64,000 nt of DNA from Hephaestia mangrovi (GCF_019880555.1 NZ_JAINVU010000005.1:62001-126000); one strand, 5' to 3'. Shown: positions 45,050 to 53,912, counted from the stretch's first letter. Translations and numbers: made by a program. Notes: generated by a model not told the origin, from the letters alone.

Positions 45050-45923
45050 TATTCCCCCTCCTGCTGATGGGCGGCAATGTTGCACGCCCTGTAGCTTCGC
45101 GCCAGTGCCGCCGTGACTAAACATCAATCCGACACCCAGGTATGTGCGGCTGTATGTGTAGGCGCAGAAGAATGACGGCTGCGATGTCGAGGCGATCGCT
45201 GAAGCGGCGGCGCGACTGACCGGGCGCTGCAACGACTCTGAGGACGCCGCGAAGTTGCCCACGCCTCGTGAGCTTGGCCGAACGACAGGTTCGGCGAATT
45301 GCCCACCGTATTCAGCTCTTCCGAGCCGTCCGTACACTCGGTCGCCAATCCTGACACGTTCATCGATGAACGAAAGGCAGGTTTCGGGGAGCGAGTCTGG
45401 GTCGCTTAAGGGCGGCTCTGTTCGGGGCTAGAGACCTGGAACCGTTGCCTGCCGGAAGAGGCGGCTCCCGACCAAAATACGTCGTTCGCTGATCGGCCTT
45501 GGACGGCAGCTTCCACCGGAACCAGCCACTCGCCCAGCGCGCAGCCCCTTGGCAGCAACGCGCCCATTCCGGTTACTGCTGTGGACGGGAGGCATCCCCG
45601 AAGGCCACTAATCTGGCATGTCTGGCACCCCCACCCTTTCCTCAGCAAAGGCACCCGACGGCACTATCGATCGCGCGCTCAACGTCCTGCGCGAGGCGCG
45701 GTGGTGAAGTGCAGAGTTCGGACGCAGGGCGTCGCGCTCGCACTGTGGGTCTTGCGCGGCCGCTGCACTGACGAATGGCTTCTGTCCGTCTGGGAAGCAG
45801 CTGGATCGAATCACGATATCGGTCGCAGTCAGGCGTTATACGCTGCCTACAGTGGCATCGTCCGGCAGCTCCGCACGAAAGGACGTTTGCCGGCGATGTC
45901 GGACCACTAACCCAAGCGCGGGA
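45050..45923. other. Intergenic region left of the defence-like island
   Basis: 870 bases. Contains a partial dispersed repeat at 45367-45389 (TGAACGAAAGGCAGGTTTCG) and the possible gene remnant 45618-45910 described separately. No tRNA, direct repeat or integrase that would mark an island border was found. Confidence 0.4.
45618..45910 (+). pseudogene. Possible small frameshifted gene remnant
   Basis: An ATG at 45618 opens MSGTPTLSSAKAPDGTIDRA, then LNVLREARW and a stop. In the next frame the sequence continues as VKCRVRTQGVALALWVLRGR, then EWLLSVWEAAGSNHDIGRSQ and YAAYSGIVRQLRTKGRLP, which looks like an alpha-helical soluble protein. The two parts could be one gene with a frameshift near 45700. 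No family recognised and no ribosome binding site is evident. Low confidence. Confidence 0.25.
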
Positions 45924-46958
45924 TCATGCCTTGTGAACACCGTAAGCCTGCAACGCAGCATGCGCGAGTTCCCGAAGTATGCCCTGCCACTTGTCACTCG
46001 AAGTGTCGTCGTGGAACAGCGAAGGAGAAAACAGCTCATACCCGAACGACTGCTTCCCATGCACGATCGAGTTGCGAAACTTGTAGAGTTCCTCGCCCAG
46101 ATTGGCGCTGCCGTTCTCGCCGAGCAAGCCTCTCTCGGCAGCCCTGGCGATCAGTTCGCCATCCGCGAGGAGATTGACGAGCTTGAGAATAGGACCCTTC
46201 TCGTCCTTGGTGACGAGCTCGACCACCTTCTTCACGAAAACGCCGTCGCTGACGTTCTGATCATGCCTGAGCTGGGAGAAATCCTTCTGATTGGCAAAAA
46301 AGGAGAAATACTCGATAACGCGATAGAAGGCGATGCAGCGTGACGTGGCATCGGGGTTGGACGAGCCGCTGAGGAAGAACCGCAACGGCTCAATCTGAGA
46401 AATCATCGGAGGGCCGACCGTGATGTCCGGTTCGGGCGCTTCCTCTTCCTCCGACCAGAGAAAATCGAGATCGCCAAAGTCCATCAACCTTGGCGTGCGG
46501 TGGAACTGCTCGGCATATCGGATGGCAGCGTTCGCGTAAGCCAATTCGGCATCTTCCATCGCAGCGCCGATGATCCGAATCGATTGGAGGAGATCCCAAT
46601 CGCCAAACCACTTCTCCCGATAGAAGGGGTCGAACACATAGGCAGCGAGTGGCGTGGCCGCGCCAATGGTCACCTCGACACGTCCCATCTTGTACCCCCA
46701 GCAGGGACCAAGATCGCCGACAACGAATTCATGATAGCTGCCGACGGAGAAGCCAGAATATCCGTGCATTTTAAACAAGGGATTGTCGAGTTCGAGCCCT
46801 TCCAGCAGGCCGATCTCTTTGCTCTTCTCTCGCTGCTTGAACTTCGCGCCCACCAGCGGCCACGAGACCTGCACGCCGCCCTCGAGCGGCTTGTAGATAA
46901 GGTGCTCCTCGACATCGAGCGCCGATGGACTGAACTCAAAGGGGATCGTGGGCTGCAC
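45924..46958 (-). CDS. Hypothetical protein with HEPN-like R-x4-H motif
   Basis: 344 residues from GTG 46958. N-terminal half has no recognised domain (WPLVGAKFKQREKSKEIGLL, VFDPFYREKWFGDWDLLQSI). The C-terminal part is helical and ends with LGEELYKFRNSIVHGKQSFG. R-N-S-I-V-H fits the catalytic R-x4-6-H signature of HEPN ribonucleases and is similar to ApeA-type HEPN domains used in phage defence and toxin systems. Located next to a frameshifted HNH endonuclease on the same strand and near a PLD/ATPase/HNH operon, so a defence role is plausible. HEPN assignment is by motif only. Confidence 0.65.
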   Translation of the reverse strand: MQPTIPFEFSPSALDVEEHLIYKPLEGGVQVSWPLVGAKFKQREKSKEIGLLEGLELDNPLFKMHGYSGFSVGSYHEFVVGDLGPCWGYKMGRVEVTIGAATPLAAYVFDPFYREKWFGDWDLLQSIRIIGAAMEDAELAYANAAIRYAEQFHRTPRLMDFGDLDFLWSEEEEAPEPDITVGPPMISQIEPLRFFLSGSSNPDATSRCIAFYRVIEYFSFFANQKDFSQLRHDQNVSDGVFVKKVVELVTKDEKGPILKLVNLLADGELIARAAERGLLGENGSANLGEELYKFRNSIVHGKQSFGYELFSPSLFHDDTSSDKWQGILRELAHAALQAYGVHKA

Positions 46959-47059
46959 CTGGGTATCCGATCTCTTGCTTGACTTCTGTCTGTGGGAAGC
47001 GGTGTGGTTCGCCGAAAAACTTTGGCCGCCGTGAACATCGCGCGCGATCTGAGATCAGC

Positions 47060-47961
47060 CTAACCTTGGCTGGCCTGCTCTGCGATCGCGCGCCGGAGCT
47101 CTGCCACGGTGAAGGGGGGATCTCGTCGATGCACGACATGATGACATGTGGCGCAGAGTGGGACGAGATCGTGGATCGGATCCACTTCATAAGCTTCGCC
47201 GATTGCCGATAGCGGCGTAACATGATGGACGTGAATGAGGCCTGCGCCAATCGCGCCATATTTTTCCTCATATTTGAGGTCGCACGCCTGACACTGGGCG
47301 CCATAATGCGCGAGGCAAAGGCGGCGCGCCTCTGGGCTGCGTTCTCATATCTTGTGAGTTCGACGGGCGTCGCAGCGCCTTCAATGAGTGGCTCTGTAGG
47401 CTCTGACAAAGCTAGGTTCGGGATCGTGCCTGGCGCGAACATCCCAACGGCAAAGCGTCCAGCCTGCCCGGTAGCCTTTGCTTCCCAGATTCCCCATTCA
47501 CCAATGTGTAGACTCGATTCCGGCGGGCTGGGAAGAAGCTCGGACTCCATCTCGCCGGTCGCCCGGTTGCGCCAGAGCCGGCGCGTGTCGCGATTGCGCT
47601 CAGGATAGTACCACGCCGGCCACTCACCGAGTTGGCCCATCCACGACTCACCGCGTGCATAGCTGCGTTCGGCCAGGGCTACGCATTCTGCTTGGGTGGG
47701 AACCGCAATCGAAATTCGGAAAGGTGGGCCCGCCTCTCCAGGCGGCGGTTTCAAATAGGCGTAATCCTTGCTCTTCTTAACAAGTGTCCATCCGCGTCGG
47801 GGAAGGATCACACTCATGGTAAGCGCAGCGCCGAAACGGTACACGTTGTCGCCATACTTCTTGGGTGCTTTGCCGCTCGGTTTGAACTCAACTATCTCGA
47901 TCGGCCAGCCCGGTGGTGTATGACTGTGTTCCGCAGGTTCGGAATCATCGATTTCTGCCAT
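47060..47961 (-). pseudogene. HNH endonuclease, frameshifted
   Basis: The N-terminal part from ATG 47961 (or GTG 47973) reads MAEIDDSEPAEHSHTPPGWP and continues to PVELTRYENAAQ. A one-base deletion near 47322-47325 then moves the frame. In the new frame the protein continues ARRLCLAHYGAQCQACDLKY, then a textbook zinc-type HNH domain (IHVHHVTPLSAIGEAYEVDP, LVPLCATCHHVVHRRDPPFT) and ends ELRRAIAEQASQG at TAG 47060. Without the shift the reading runs on through non-protein sequence into the next gene. Such proteins are restriction-type or Gabija-less stand-alone endonucleases. If the shift is real, the enzyme is dead. Confidence 0.85.
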
Positions 47962-48059
47962 TTTCTCTCGCACACCTTACCAATCTGCAATGGAGCTTCC
48001 CTCAAATCGTCGGCTGCGGCTAGTTGTTTCTATCTTCCTATAGAAGTTGGAGTTGGCGC

Positions 48060-49301
48060 ATGGATTTGCTGTTGGAGAATGGACCGGAAGAGGATCACGC
48101 GAGCCTGATCATACGGCATCTCGAGACTGCAGACTCCTTCATCTGCATCGTCGCGTTCGCCAAAATGTCCGGGCTTAGGCTCCTACTCGAGACGCTCGCC
48201 GACCGCGTGGCAAATGGTCTGAGCGCAACATTCGTCGTGGGAATCGACTTTTTCCAGAGCGAACCCGAAGTCCTTCGGTCACTTCTGCGTCTGCGGGCTT
48301 CCGCCGCCAAGATTGGGGGCAAGGTCAGCGTCTACATGGGGCCTGAGGCCGATCGCTGCACGCTCCACCCGAAGGTCTACTGGTTCAAAAGCAAGAGAGA
48401 GGAGGCGCTGGTCGTCGGTTCGGCAAATATGACATCCGGTGGCTTTTCCGACAATCACGAGCTCTCCGTTGCGCTGTCGGGCGCCGATGGAAAATGGAGG
48501 AAGCGCCTGGATCAGTGGATTGCAAACCGGGTCAAGGAGCGTGACATCGTCGAGGCGAAGCCTGCCCTCATCAATCGCTATGAACAACGCCGAGATATCT
48601 ACCGGGCCACGATGAAGGCGGCGGAGAAGCGCGCACGTCGCTCCATGGACGCGCCGTCCGGACAGACCATCGTCTTGAAAGATCTTCTGGCAGAGATGCA
48701 GGAGGACAACGGTCCGGACGGTTTCAGCGCCCAGGTGAAACAACGACGGCGCAATTATCGCAAGGCGGTCAAACTGCTATCTGATCTCGCGGGCGCGCAC
48801 GATCTGAAGCCACGCGATTTTCTTCCGCGCTACGAGGAGCAACTTCGTTACTGGCACTCCGGCGGCCTTCACCGGGGAAAAGCCTCCCTAGCGAAGAAGG
48901 CCCCACAATATCAGGCCGCATTAAGGGCCCTCGCGGCTGAGCCGTCACAGGATGCCGGCGCGCTATTTGAGCTTTTGAAGAGCTTCTTCGACAAAATCCC
49001 GCGCGCGGGCACCAATGTCCTAACAGAGATTCTTCACACGCGAGATCCCAAACGCTTTCCCGTGATGAACCGGAATTCCGTCGCTGGGCTCGGGCTCGCC
49101 AACATCCGCGGTTATCCTGGCAAGCCGGCCAAATCGAACCTGGATGATAAGACCTATCGGCGTTTTGCCTCCGACGCCGTCACGCTATGCAAGAATCTGG
49201 GCCTTCGGGACCTTGGCGAGCTCGATGTCTTGTTCAACTTTGCATATTGGAATTCGCCCGAGCCCGACGATGAGGATGACGCGCTAGGAACAGCCGAATG
49301 A
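48060..49301 (+). CDS. PLD-like nuclease, first gene of putative defence operon
   Basis: 413 residues from ATG 48060 (MDLLLENGPEEDHASLIIRH; GGAG nine bases upstream). The N-terminal phospholipase D-like domain has one HKD motif: LHPKVYWFKSKR followed by LVVGSANMTSGGFSDNHEL, so catalysis would require a dimer. The C-terminal part (TNVLTEILHTRDPKRFPVMN, RNSVAGLGLANIRGYPG) resembles helix-hairpin-helix or McrB-N-like domains found in restriction proteins. PLD nucleases occur in many restriction and defence systems. It is divergent from the HNH gene and 200 bases upstream of the PtuA-like ATPase on the same strand. Functional link to the ATPase is inferred from position. Confidence 0.85.
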   Translation: MDLLLENGPEEDHASLIIRHLETADSFICIVAFAKMSGLRLLLETLADRVANGLSATFVVGIDFFQSEPEVLRSLLRLRASAAKIGGKVSVYMGPEADRCTLHPKVYWFKSKREEALVVGSANMTSGGFSDNHELSVALSGADGKWRKRLDQWIANRVKERDIVEAKPALINRYEQRRDIYRATMKAAEKRARRSMDAPSGQTIVLKDLLAEMQEDNGPDGFSAQVKQRRRNYRKAVKLLSDLAGAHDLKPRDFLPRYEEQLRYWHSGGLHRGKASLAKKAPQYQAALRALAAEPSQDAGALFELLKSFFDKIPRAGTNVLTEILHTRDPKRFPVMNRNSVAGLGLANIRGYPGKPAKSNLDDKTYRRFASDAVTLCKNLGLRDLGELDVLFNFAYWNSPEPDDEDDALGTAE

Positions 49302-49459
49302 GAGGAGTCTGAAGAATTTACTTTGCGTCACTTGAGCGGCGGGCCGCAGATCATGCGGGCACATCTGCCGTGCGTGCTATCCCTCGCAGGAACTCGCCAT
49401 TCTTTCAGCCTGTAAATCGAAGTAGTTGTCGTGACGCGGCCGCTCTCCTATTCCTCGGC

Positions 49460-49478
49460 AGTTGGCCGTCGGCCAACT
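49460..49478. promoter_or_regulatory. Palindrome upstream of PtuA-like gene
   Basis: AGTTGGCCGTCGGCCAACT: eight-base arms with a three-base centre, 23 bases before the ATG at 49502 and just before the ribosome binding site GGGGAAG. It could be an operator for a repressor, or an RNA hairpin that limits translation or ends the upstream transcript. No U-run follows, which argues against a terminator. Confidence 0.6.
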
Positions 49479-49501
49479 GGTCGCTTGGGGAAGCTTGCTG
49501 A

Positions 49502-51145
49502 ATGCCCGCAGAAACTGTCGATCCATACCGAGTGATCTTCACGCGGGAATTGGACCCGATAACTTTTCCCGAGCCGTCGACAATCGTGATTTCGCCCAAC
49601 GACAATCGGGAAACCGATGACGGTTACCGGATCCGCGTCGATATCGTGATCACGCCTCCCGTCAGCACCGACCTGGAGCCAAATTTTCGAGCAGGCGCTT
49701 TTCTCGGGTTCCACGGCAAGACCCGGCGGCACGGTGATGTCCGAGATCTACTCGACGCGATGGATGAGGCTGCAGGCGACACGATCACGGCCGATGACAT
49801 GCCTGATTACTTCACGATCCTTCCCGACATGCAGGCATATCGGAAAATCATATCGGCGCTTGGGCCGCACGAGGGATCGCGTGCCCTTCGTGCAATGAAA
49901 GATATGGTAGAGGCAGGCGCCGGCGCCACCGGCGGATGGTTACGCGAGGCGAAGGGCCGCAAGGTCTTTTCCCGAGGCTTCCTGCGGCAATCCGAAACCT
50001 ATTTCGCCTGGAAGAATGCCGAGACGATTCTCGACGGTGAGGAATTCGAGGAAACTGGCGCCCTATCCGAAGAGCTCCACATCCAGTTTCATCTGAAAGG
50101 TCGACCGAACCCTCATGATTTGCGGTTCAGTTTCAAACAGCACGAACCGGTTCTCCCGAAGCGCTTCGCGATCGTCATCGGTAAGAACGGTGTTGGAAAA
50201 AGTCAGGTCCTTAGCCGGATTGCGCGGTCGGCTCTTCGCAGCACCGGCGAGTTGACCGACGGCGATGGGGGCAGGCCCCAGCTGAACAGGCTGCTCGCAT
50301 TTTATCCGACGCAATCGGGCTCATCTGTCTTTCCTGCACATCGCAGAGGTGAGCGCGTCTGGTATCGCCGAATGTCGCTGACGCACGCTGGCATAGGACG
50401 TGGTCGACAGACGGCGTCCGACTTGATCGTGCAGCTTGCGCGGACTGACGAGAGGATCGCGGGCATCCCCAGGATCGAGTTATTCCTCGGCGCCATTCGC
50501 GCGATCGACATTTACGATGAACTGGTGCTCGGTTTTGGCCGATCAGGCCGTGACGGGATTCGCCTCTCGGAGCTGGGAAATTTGCGCGGTGAAGAGCTGC
50601 TCGATGTCTTCTCGTTGATCGATGAGCGTGAGGAGCCCAAGCGGTTAACTGGTGACGAGGCGTTCCCGTTGAGCAGTGGCGAGCTGGCCTTCGTGCGCTT
50701 CGCCGCCATGGCAAGTCTCTACATCGAAAACAGCTCGCTGCTGCTGTTCGACGAGCCTGAGACGCACCTCCATCCAAACTTCATCAGCCAGTTTGTGGCG
50801 CTCCTCGACAGCCTGTTGAAGCAGACCGGGTCCGCCGCAATCATTGCGACACACTCGGCATATTTCGTTCGCGAGGCGTTTGAAGATCAGGTCCGCGTCC
50901 TGCGTTCGGACAAGGATCGATGGATAAGCACCGAGATTCCCCGCCTGCGAACGTTCGGCGCGGACGTTGGATCGATCTCATACTTCGTCTTCGGCGAGGA
51001 CGAACCATCCCGGCTTGCTCAGCAGGTCGAGGAAAGGATTGCCTCGACCAAGCTGCCGTGGCGCCAGATTTTCGCGGAATATAAGGACGAACTTTCACTG
51101 GACCTCCTGGGAGAAATTCGAGCGAAGGTGGAGGAAGAGAATTGA
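49502..51145 (+). CDS. PtuA-like AAA/ABC-type ATPase (Septu-type)
   Basis: 547 residues. Walker A GKNGVGKS (residues 227-234), signature-like PLSSGELAFVRFAA near 389, Walker B LLLFDEPETHLHP near 415 and a His switch in IIATHSAYFVREAF: the SMC/ABC-type AAA_21 layout of Septu PtuA and retron-associated ATPases. The first 200 residues have no known domain and are longer than in canonical PtuA. GGGGAAG precedes ATG 49502. Its TGA overlaps the TTG start of the HNH gene, so the pair is translationally coupled, as in Septu. No reverse transcriptase is present, so it is not a retron. Confidence 0.85.
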   Translation: MPAETVDPYRVIFTRELDPITFPEPSTIVISPNDNRETDDGYRIRVDIVITPPVSTDLEPNFRAGAFLGFHGKTRRHGDVRDLLDAMDEAAGDTITADDMPDYFTILPDMQAYRKIISALGPHEGSRALRAMKDMVEAGAGATGGWLREAKGRKVFSRGFLRQSETYFAWKNAETILDGEEFEETGALSEELHIQFHLKGRPNPHDLRFSFKQHEPVLPKRFAIVIGKNGVGKSQVLSRIARSALRSTGELTDGDGGRPQLNRLLAFYPTQSGSSVFPAHRRGERVWYRRMSLTHAGIGRGRQTASDLIVQLARTDERIAGIPRIELFLGAIRAIDIYDELVLGFGRSGRDGIRLSELGNLRGEELLDVFSLIDEREEPKRLTGDEAFPLSSGELAFVRFAAMASLYIENSSLLLFDEPETHLHPNFISQFVALLDSLLKQTGSAAIIATHSAYFVREAFEDQVRVLRSDKDRWISTEIPRLRTFGADVGSISYFVFGEDEPSRLAQQVEERIASTKLPWRQIFAEYKDELSLDLLGEIRAKVEEEN

Positions 51146-52020
51146 AGCGCCTGGACCGCCCGGTTTTCTTCAATGACGACGCGGCAATTATTGCCCTCTC
51201 AAACAATGAGCTGGTCAACAGCTACCCTCTGCTTCGCGACAACCTCGCCGCGGTGCGGGCCGGATATCAGCAATATGCCGCGATGAATGGCGATGTGTCG
51301 CAGATCCAGAATGTTCCAATCCCGCCGGAACTCGCAGCGCTTCTAAAGGCCCATTACGCCAGCCCGAACCAGGACATCGAATTCATCGACAAGCTTCGCC
51401 TGGACGGTGAAGTGAAGACCTGCCCAATGTGCGGCTCGGCCGGTGGTGGCACGCTTGACCACTTCATGCCGAAGGCCGACTATCCTTGCTTTTCGATCTT
51501 TGGAATGAATCTGGTCCCGGCTTGCAAGTGCAACCTGCTACGGACCGATGTGCTCAGCTTGCCCGCACACCCTGGGGCTAGGCTTCTTCATCCGTATTAT
51601 GACGACATCCTCAGGGAGCGCCTGCTTCGGGCTCGCTTTCGTGATCTTGGGCCCGTCCCGAAGGTCACCCTGCATGGAACGTTGGATGCGGCGCATCCTT
51701 TCCGCAATGCAGTGGAGTTCCATCTGACACAGGTTGTTCGACGAACGAGGGTGAAAGAGTGGATCGCCGGGGAGTGGAGCAAGCTTGTCCTGAAGCCAAG
51801 CCTCGTCATACGTGCACTGAAAACAAATCCCGGTAGCCGCGCCGAACTGGTAGATTTGCTGGAGGAGGAGCGGCAAGAGGTCGATGAATCCACCGGTAGC
51901 AAGAACAGCTGGGGTTCGATGCTGGTTACCGGCCTCCTCGAAGACAGCGTGGTCGACTGGTTGTTCGCCGCACTCTGGGGCCCCGGCCGCGCGCAAAATG
52001 GGCCCTTGGTGAACCTTTGA
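51142..52020 (+). CDS. PtuB-like HNH nuclease (Septu-type)
   Basis: 292 residues from TTG 51142, which overlaps the ATPase stop (TTGA) and has GGAGGAAGAGA upstream. HNH core: CPMCG (residues 94-98), LDHFMPKADYPCFSIF with the catalytic His, and MNLVPACKCNLL, matching the PtuB/HNH pattern with zinc ligands and the Asn. The C-terminal half (EWIAGEWSKLVLKPSLVIRA) has no known domain. Septu PtuAB degrades nucleic acids upon phage infection, with PtuA sequestering PtuB in an ATP-dependent complex. Same expected here. Codon use resembles the neighbours. Confidence 0.85.
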   Translation: MKRLDRPVFFNDDAAIIALSNNELVNSYPLLRDNLAAVRAGYQQYAAMNGDVSQIQNVPIPPELAALLKAHYASPNQDIEFIDKLRLDGEVKTCPMCGSAGGGTLDHFMPKADYPCFSIFGMNLVPACKCNLLRTDVLSLPAHPGARLLHPYYDDILRERLLRARFRDLGPVPKVTLHGTLDAAHPFRNAVEFHLTQVVRRTRVKEWIAGEWSKLVLKPSLVIRALKTNPGSRAELVDLLEEERQEVDESTGSKNSWGSMLVTGLLEDSVVDWLFAALWGPGRAQNGPLVNL

Positions 52021-52457
52021 TTGCAAGCCCGTTCCTGCTTGGACGCCTGGCAAGCAAACGCCGAATGTCGGCTCTTAACAGGACCTGCCGTTCGACATGG
52101 TCATCGGCACCGGCAGGTTTGTCCCAGTTCCTGCCGCAAGATCTGTTTATAGTCAGGGCGAGAGTCGGCCCGTTATGATCTATGGCAGGCGCTCTTGAGA
52201 ATTTTCGGGGCGGAGCGTTATGTTCTGAAGCGAGGCCGGCACCCCTGGAAAACGGAACTCGAACCGTCACTGCGTTCGTCACTTCGGGCCACTGACTGGG
52301 CCACCAGAAAAGTCGAATGTCGATTAAAAAACGGATTCAATTAGATATTTTCGAGAATTGAGTCCTCTTCTGGGCACCATTTGCTTTATCCAAACAGCCA
52401 ATTTCGTGCCCGAGGCGCGAAGCGCTCCTCGGATTTAGGGTCAGCGACGGTCGGGGT
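52021..52457. other. Intergenic region right of the defence-like island
   Basis: 440 bases without a credible gene. A degenerate dispersed-repeat arm lies near 52060 (CGCCGAATGTCGGCTCTTAA). The middle is AT-rich (TCGATTAAAAAACGGATTCA and TTAGATATTTTCGAGAATTG near 52320-52360), unlike the surroundings, which may mark a border of acquired DNA. No tRNA found. Confidence 0.45.
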
Positions 52458-53912
52458 TCAGTGCCAATAGCGGCGCGCGTCGAGGACACGATCGAGAGCG
52501 CGCTTGGTCGATTTCAGCAGCCGCGTATCGTTTGTTCCCGTCCGGGCATCGCGGCTCGCACCGCCCGCCAGATCGGCGACGATCGTTCGGTGAACCGCTC
52601 GGTCGTTGAGCGCGCCCAGCTTGTCCTGGAGACTGTCAACGGCGTTGCCGAACTGATCGATGCGGCGGTGATGGCCGAATGGTGCGAAGGTCGCCGCGAA
52701 GAAATCATTGGCGTAATGGAGGCGCTTCGCAGCCTTGCGCACGCGATGTCGGCGGGCCGGGCTCAGGCCGACGAAGCCCTTGCTGCGCCGCGCCAGCTTG
52801 CGAAATTCCTGCGCCAATGCCCGCCCGGCGAAGGCGACGATCGGCTCGGCCCCGGCGCGCGATGTCGGGAGGTCGCTGGCCAGCCACCCGGCGATGTCGA
52901 CGAAAAGTGCACGCGTCTCTTCCGTCCGCAGGCGTGCTTCCACCGCGTCATAGGCAGCGTCGCGCCGCCGCAATAATGCCGCTTCCCATTCGGTGCAGTC
53001 GTCACGGCCGAGCACCACGTCGAGATCACGCGCGTCGCCGAGCGTTCGTGCCAGCGATTGCAACGCGGCATCGAAGGCTCGCGCGCGATCGTCGAGCAGC
53101 ACGTCGAACAATGCCAGCGCCGAACGCAGGCGCCGTAATGCGACGCGGGCCTGGTGCACCGCCTCGGGTTCGCGCCGCTCCAGAAGAATGGATTCGTTGA
53201 GGCGATAGTGCCGCAGGCACGCGATCATTATCGTCACGAACGCCTGCCGCGAGGTCATGTCGATGCCGAGCGCGAGCGGCTCGGCCTTGAACGCGGATTG
53301 GGCCGCACCCAGCAGGCGAAAGCCGCGCTCGGCCTTGCTCGACACACCCAGGCGCAACGGTACGGCCTCGGCAAGGCGCCGGACCAGCGCGAAGGCCGCG
53401 TCCGGACCGGCGTGCTTCAACTCGCATTCGAGCTCAGCGAAGCGCGCTTCCCGGTCGGCCGCGACGATGGTCGCTTGGTCGATCGCCAGCTCGATGCCGC
53501 CATGGTGCACTGCGGCCCAGCGATGCCGCAGCACGCGGATCTCGAATGCCGGCGCCAATGCCGACAGCAGGCGGCGATCGAGCGTGATGCCCGTCACCCG
53601 CGGGTCGATTACGGGCCGGAGCGCCGCGACGCATTTTTCCCATTCGGCGCGATCGAACAAGCCGGCGCCATCGGGCCATGTCTTGACCGTCTGGACCAGG
53701 CATCCCTCGGTTTCGCGAATTCGCAGCGTAAGGCCGGCGCGGCGCAGCAGGCCGTCCGGCGTATCGAAATAGATCGCCCGCTGCTCGATGCGATCCGGCG
53801 ACAGCGCGCCCGCGAGCGACGCTTCGAGCATCGCGGCGTCGATCGGCGTGAGATCGAGCTTGATCTCCAGTTCGCGCGGCACCTGGCGGCTCGCCGCTTG
53901 CGCATTGTTCAT
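52458..53912 (-). CDS. CYTH-CHAD domain protein
   Basis: 484 residues from ATG 53912, with AGGA eight bases upstream. The N-terminal CYTH domain shows the ExExK signature (RELEIKLDL) and the acidic/basic tunnel residues (YFDTPDGLLRRAGLTLRIRE, QTVKTW). The C-terminal CHAD domain has the conserved histidine-rich helices (VHQARVALRRLRSALALFDV, HRVRKAAKRLHYANDFFAAT). CYTH enzymes hydrolyse inorganic triphosphate or polyphosphate, and CHAD domains bind polyphosphate; fused forms are common in bacteria. Located downstream of kdpE on the same strand (196-base gap), probably its own transcript. Confidence 0.92.
   Translation of the reverse strand: MNNAQAASRQVPRELEIKLDLTPIDAAMLEASLAGALSPDRIEQRAIYFDTPDGLLRRAGLTLRIRETEGCLVQTVKTWPDGAGLFDRAEWEKCVAALRPVIDPRVTGITLDRRLLSALAPAFEIRVLRHRWAAVHHGGIELAIDQATIVAADREARFAELECELKHAGPDAAFALVRRLAEAVPLRLGVSSKAERGFRLLGAAQSAFKAEPLALGIDMTSRQAFVTIMIACLRHYRLNESILLERREPEAVHQARVALRRLRSALALFDVLLDDRARAFDAALQSLARTLGDARDLDVVLGRDDCTEWEAALLRRRDAAYDAVEARLRTEETRALFVDIAGWLASDLPTSRAGAEPIVAFAGRALAQEFRKLARRSKGFVGLSPARRHRVRKAAKRLHYANDFFAATFAPFGHHRRIDQFGNAVDSLQDKLGALNDRAVHRTIVADLAGGASRDARTGTNDTRLLKSTKRALDRVLDARRYWH

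Noticed and set aside
48060..52020. Retron (PtuAB-type effector with reverse transcriptase)
   Set aside because: No reverse transcriptase frame or ncRNA-like region lies next to the ATPase-HNH pair.
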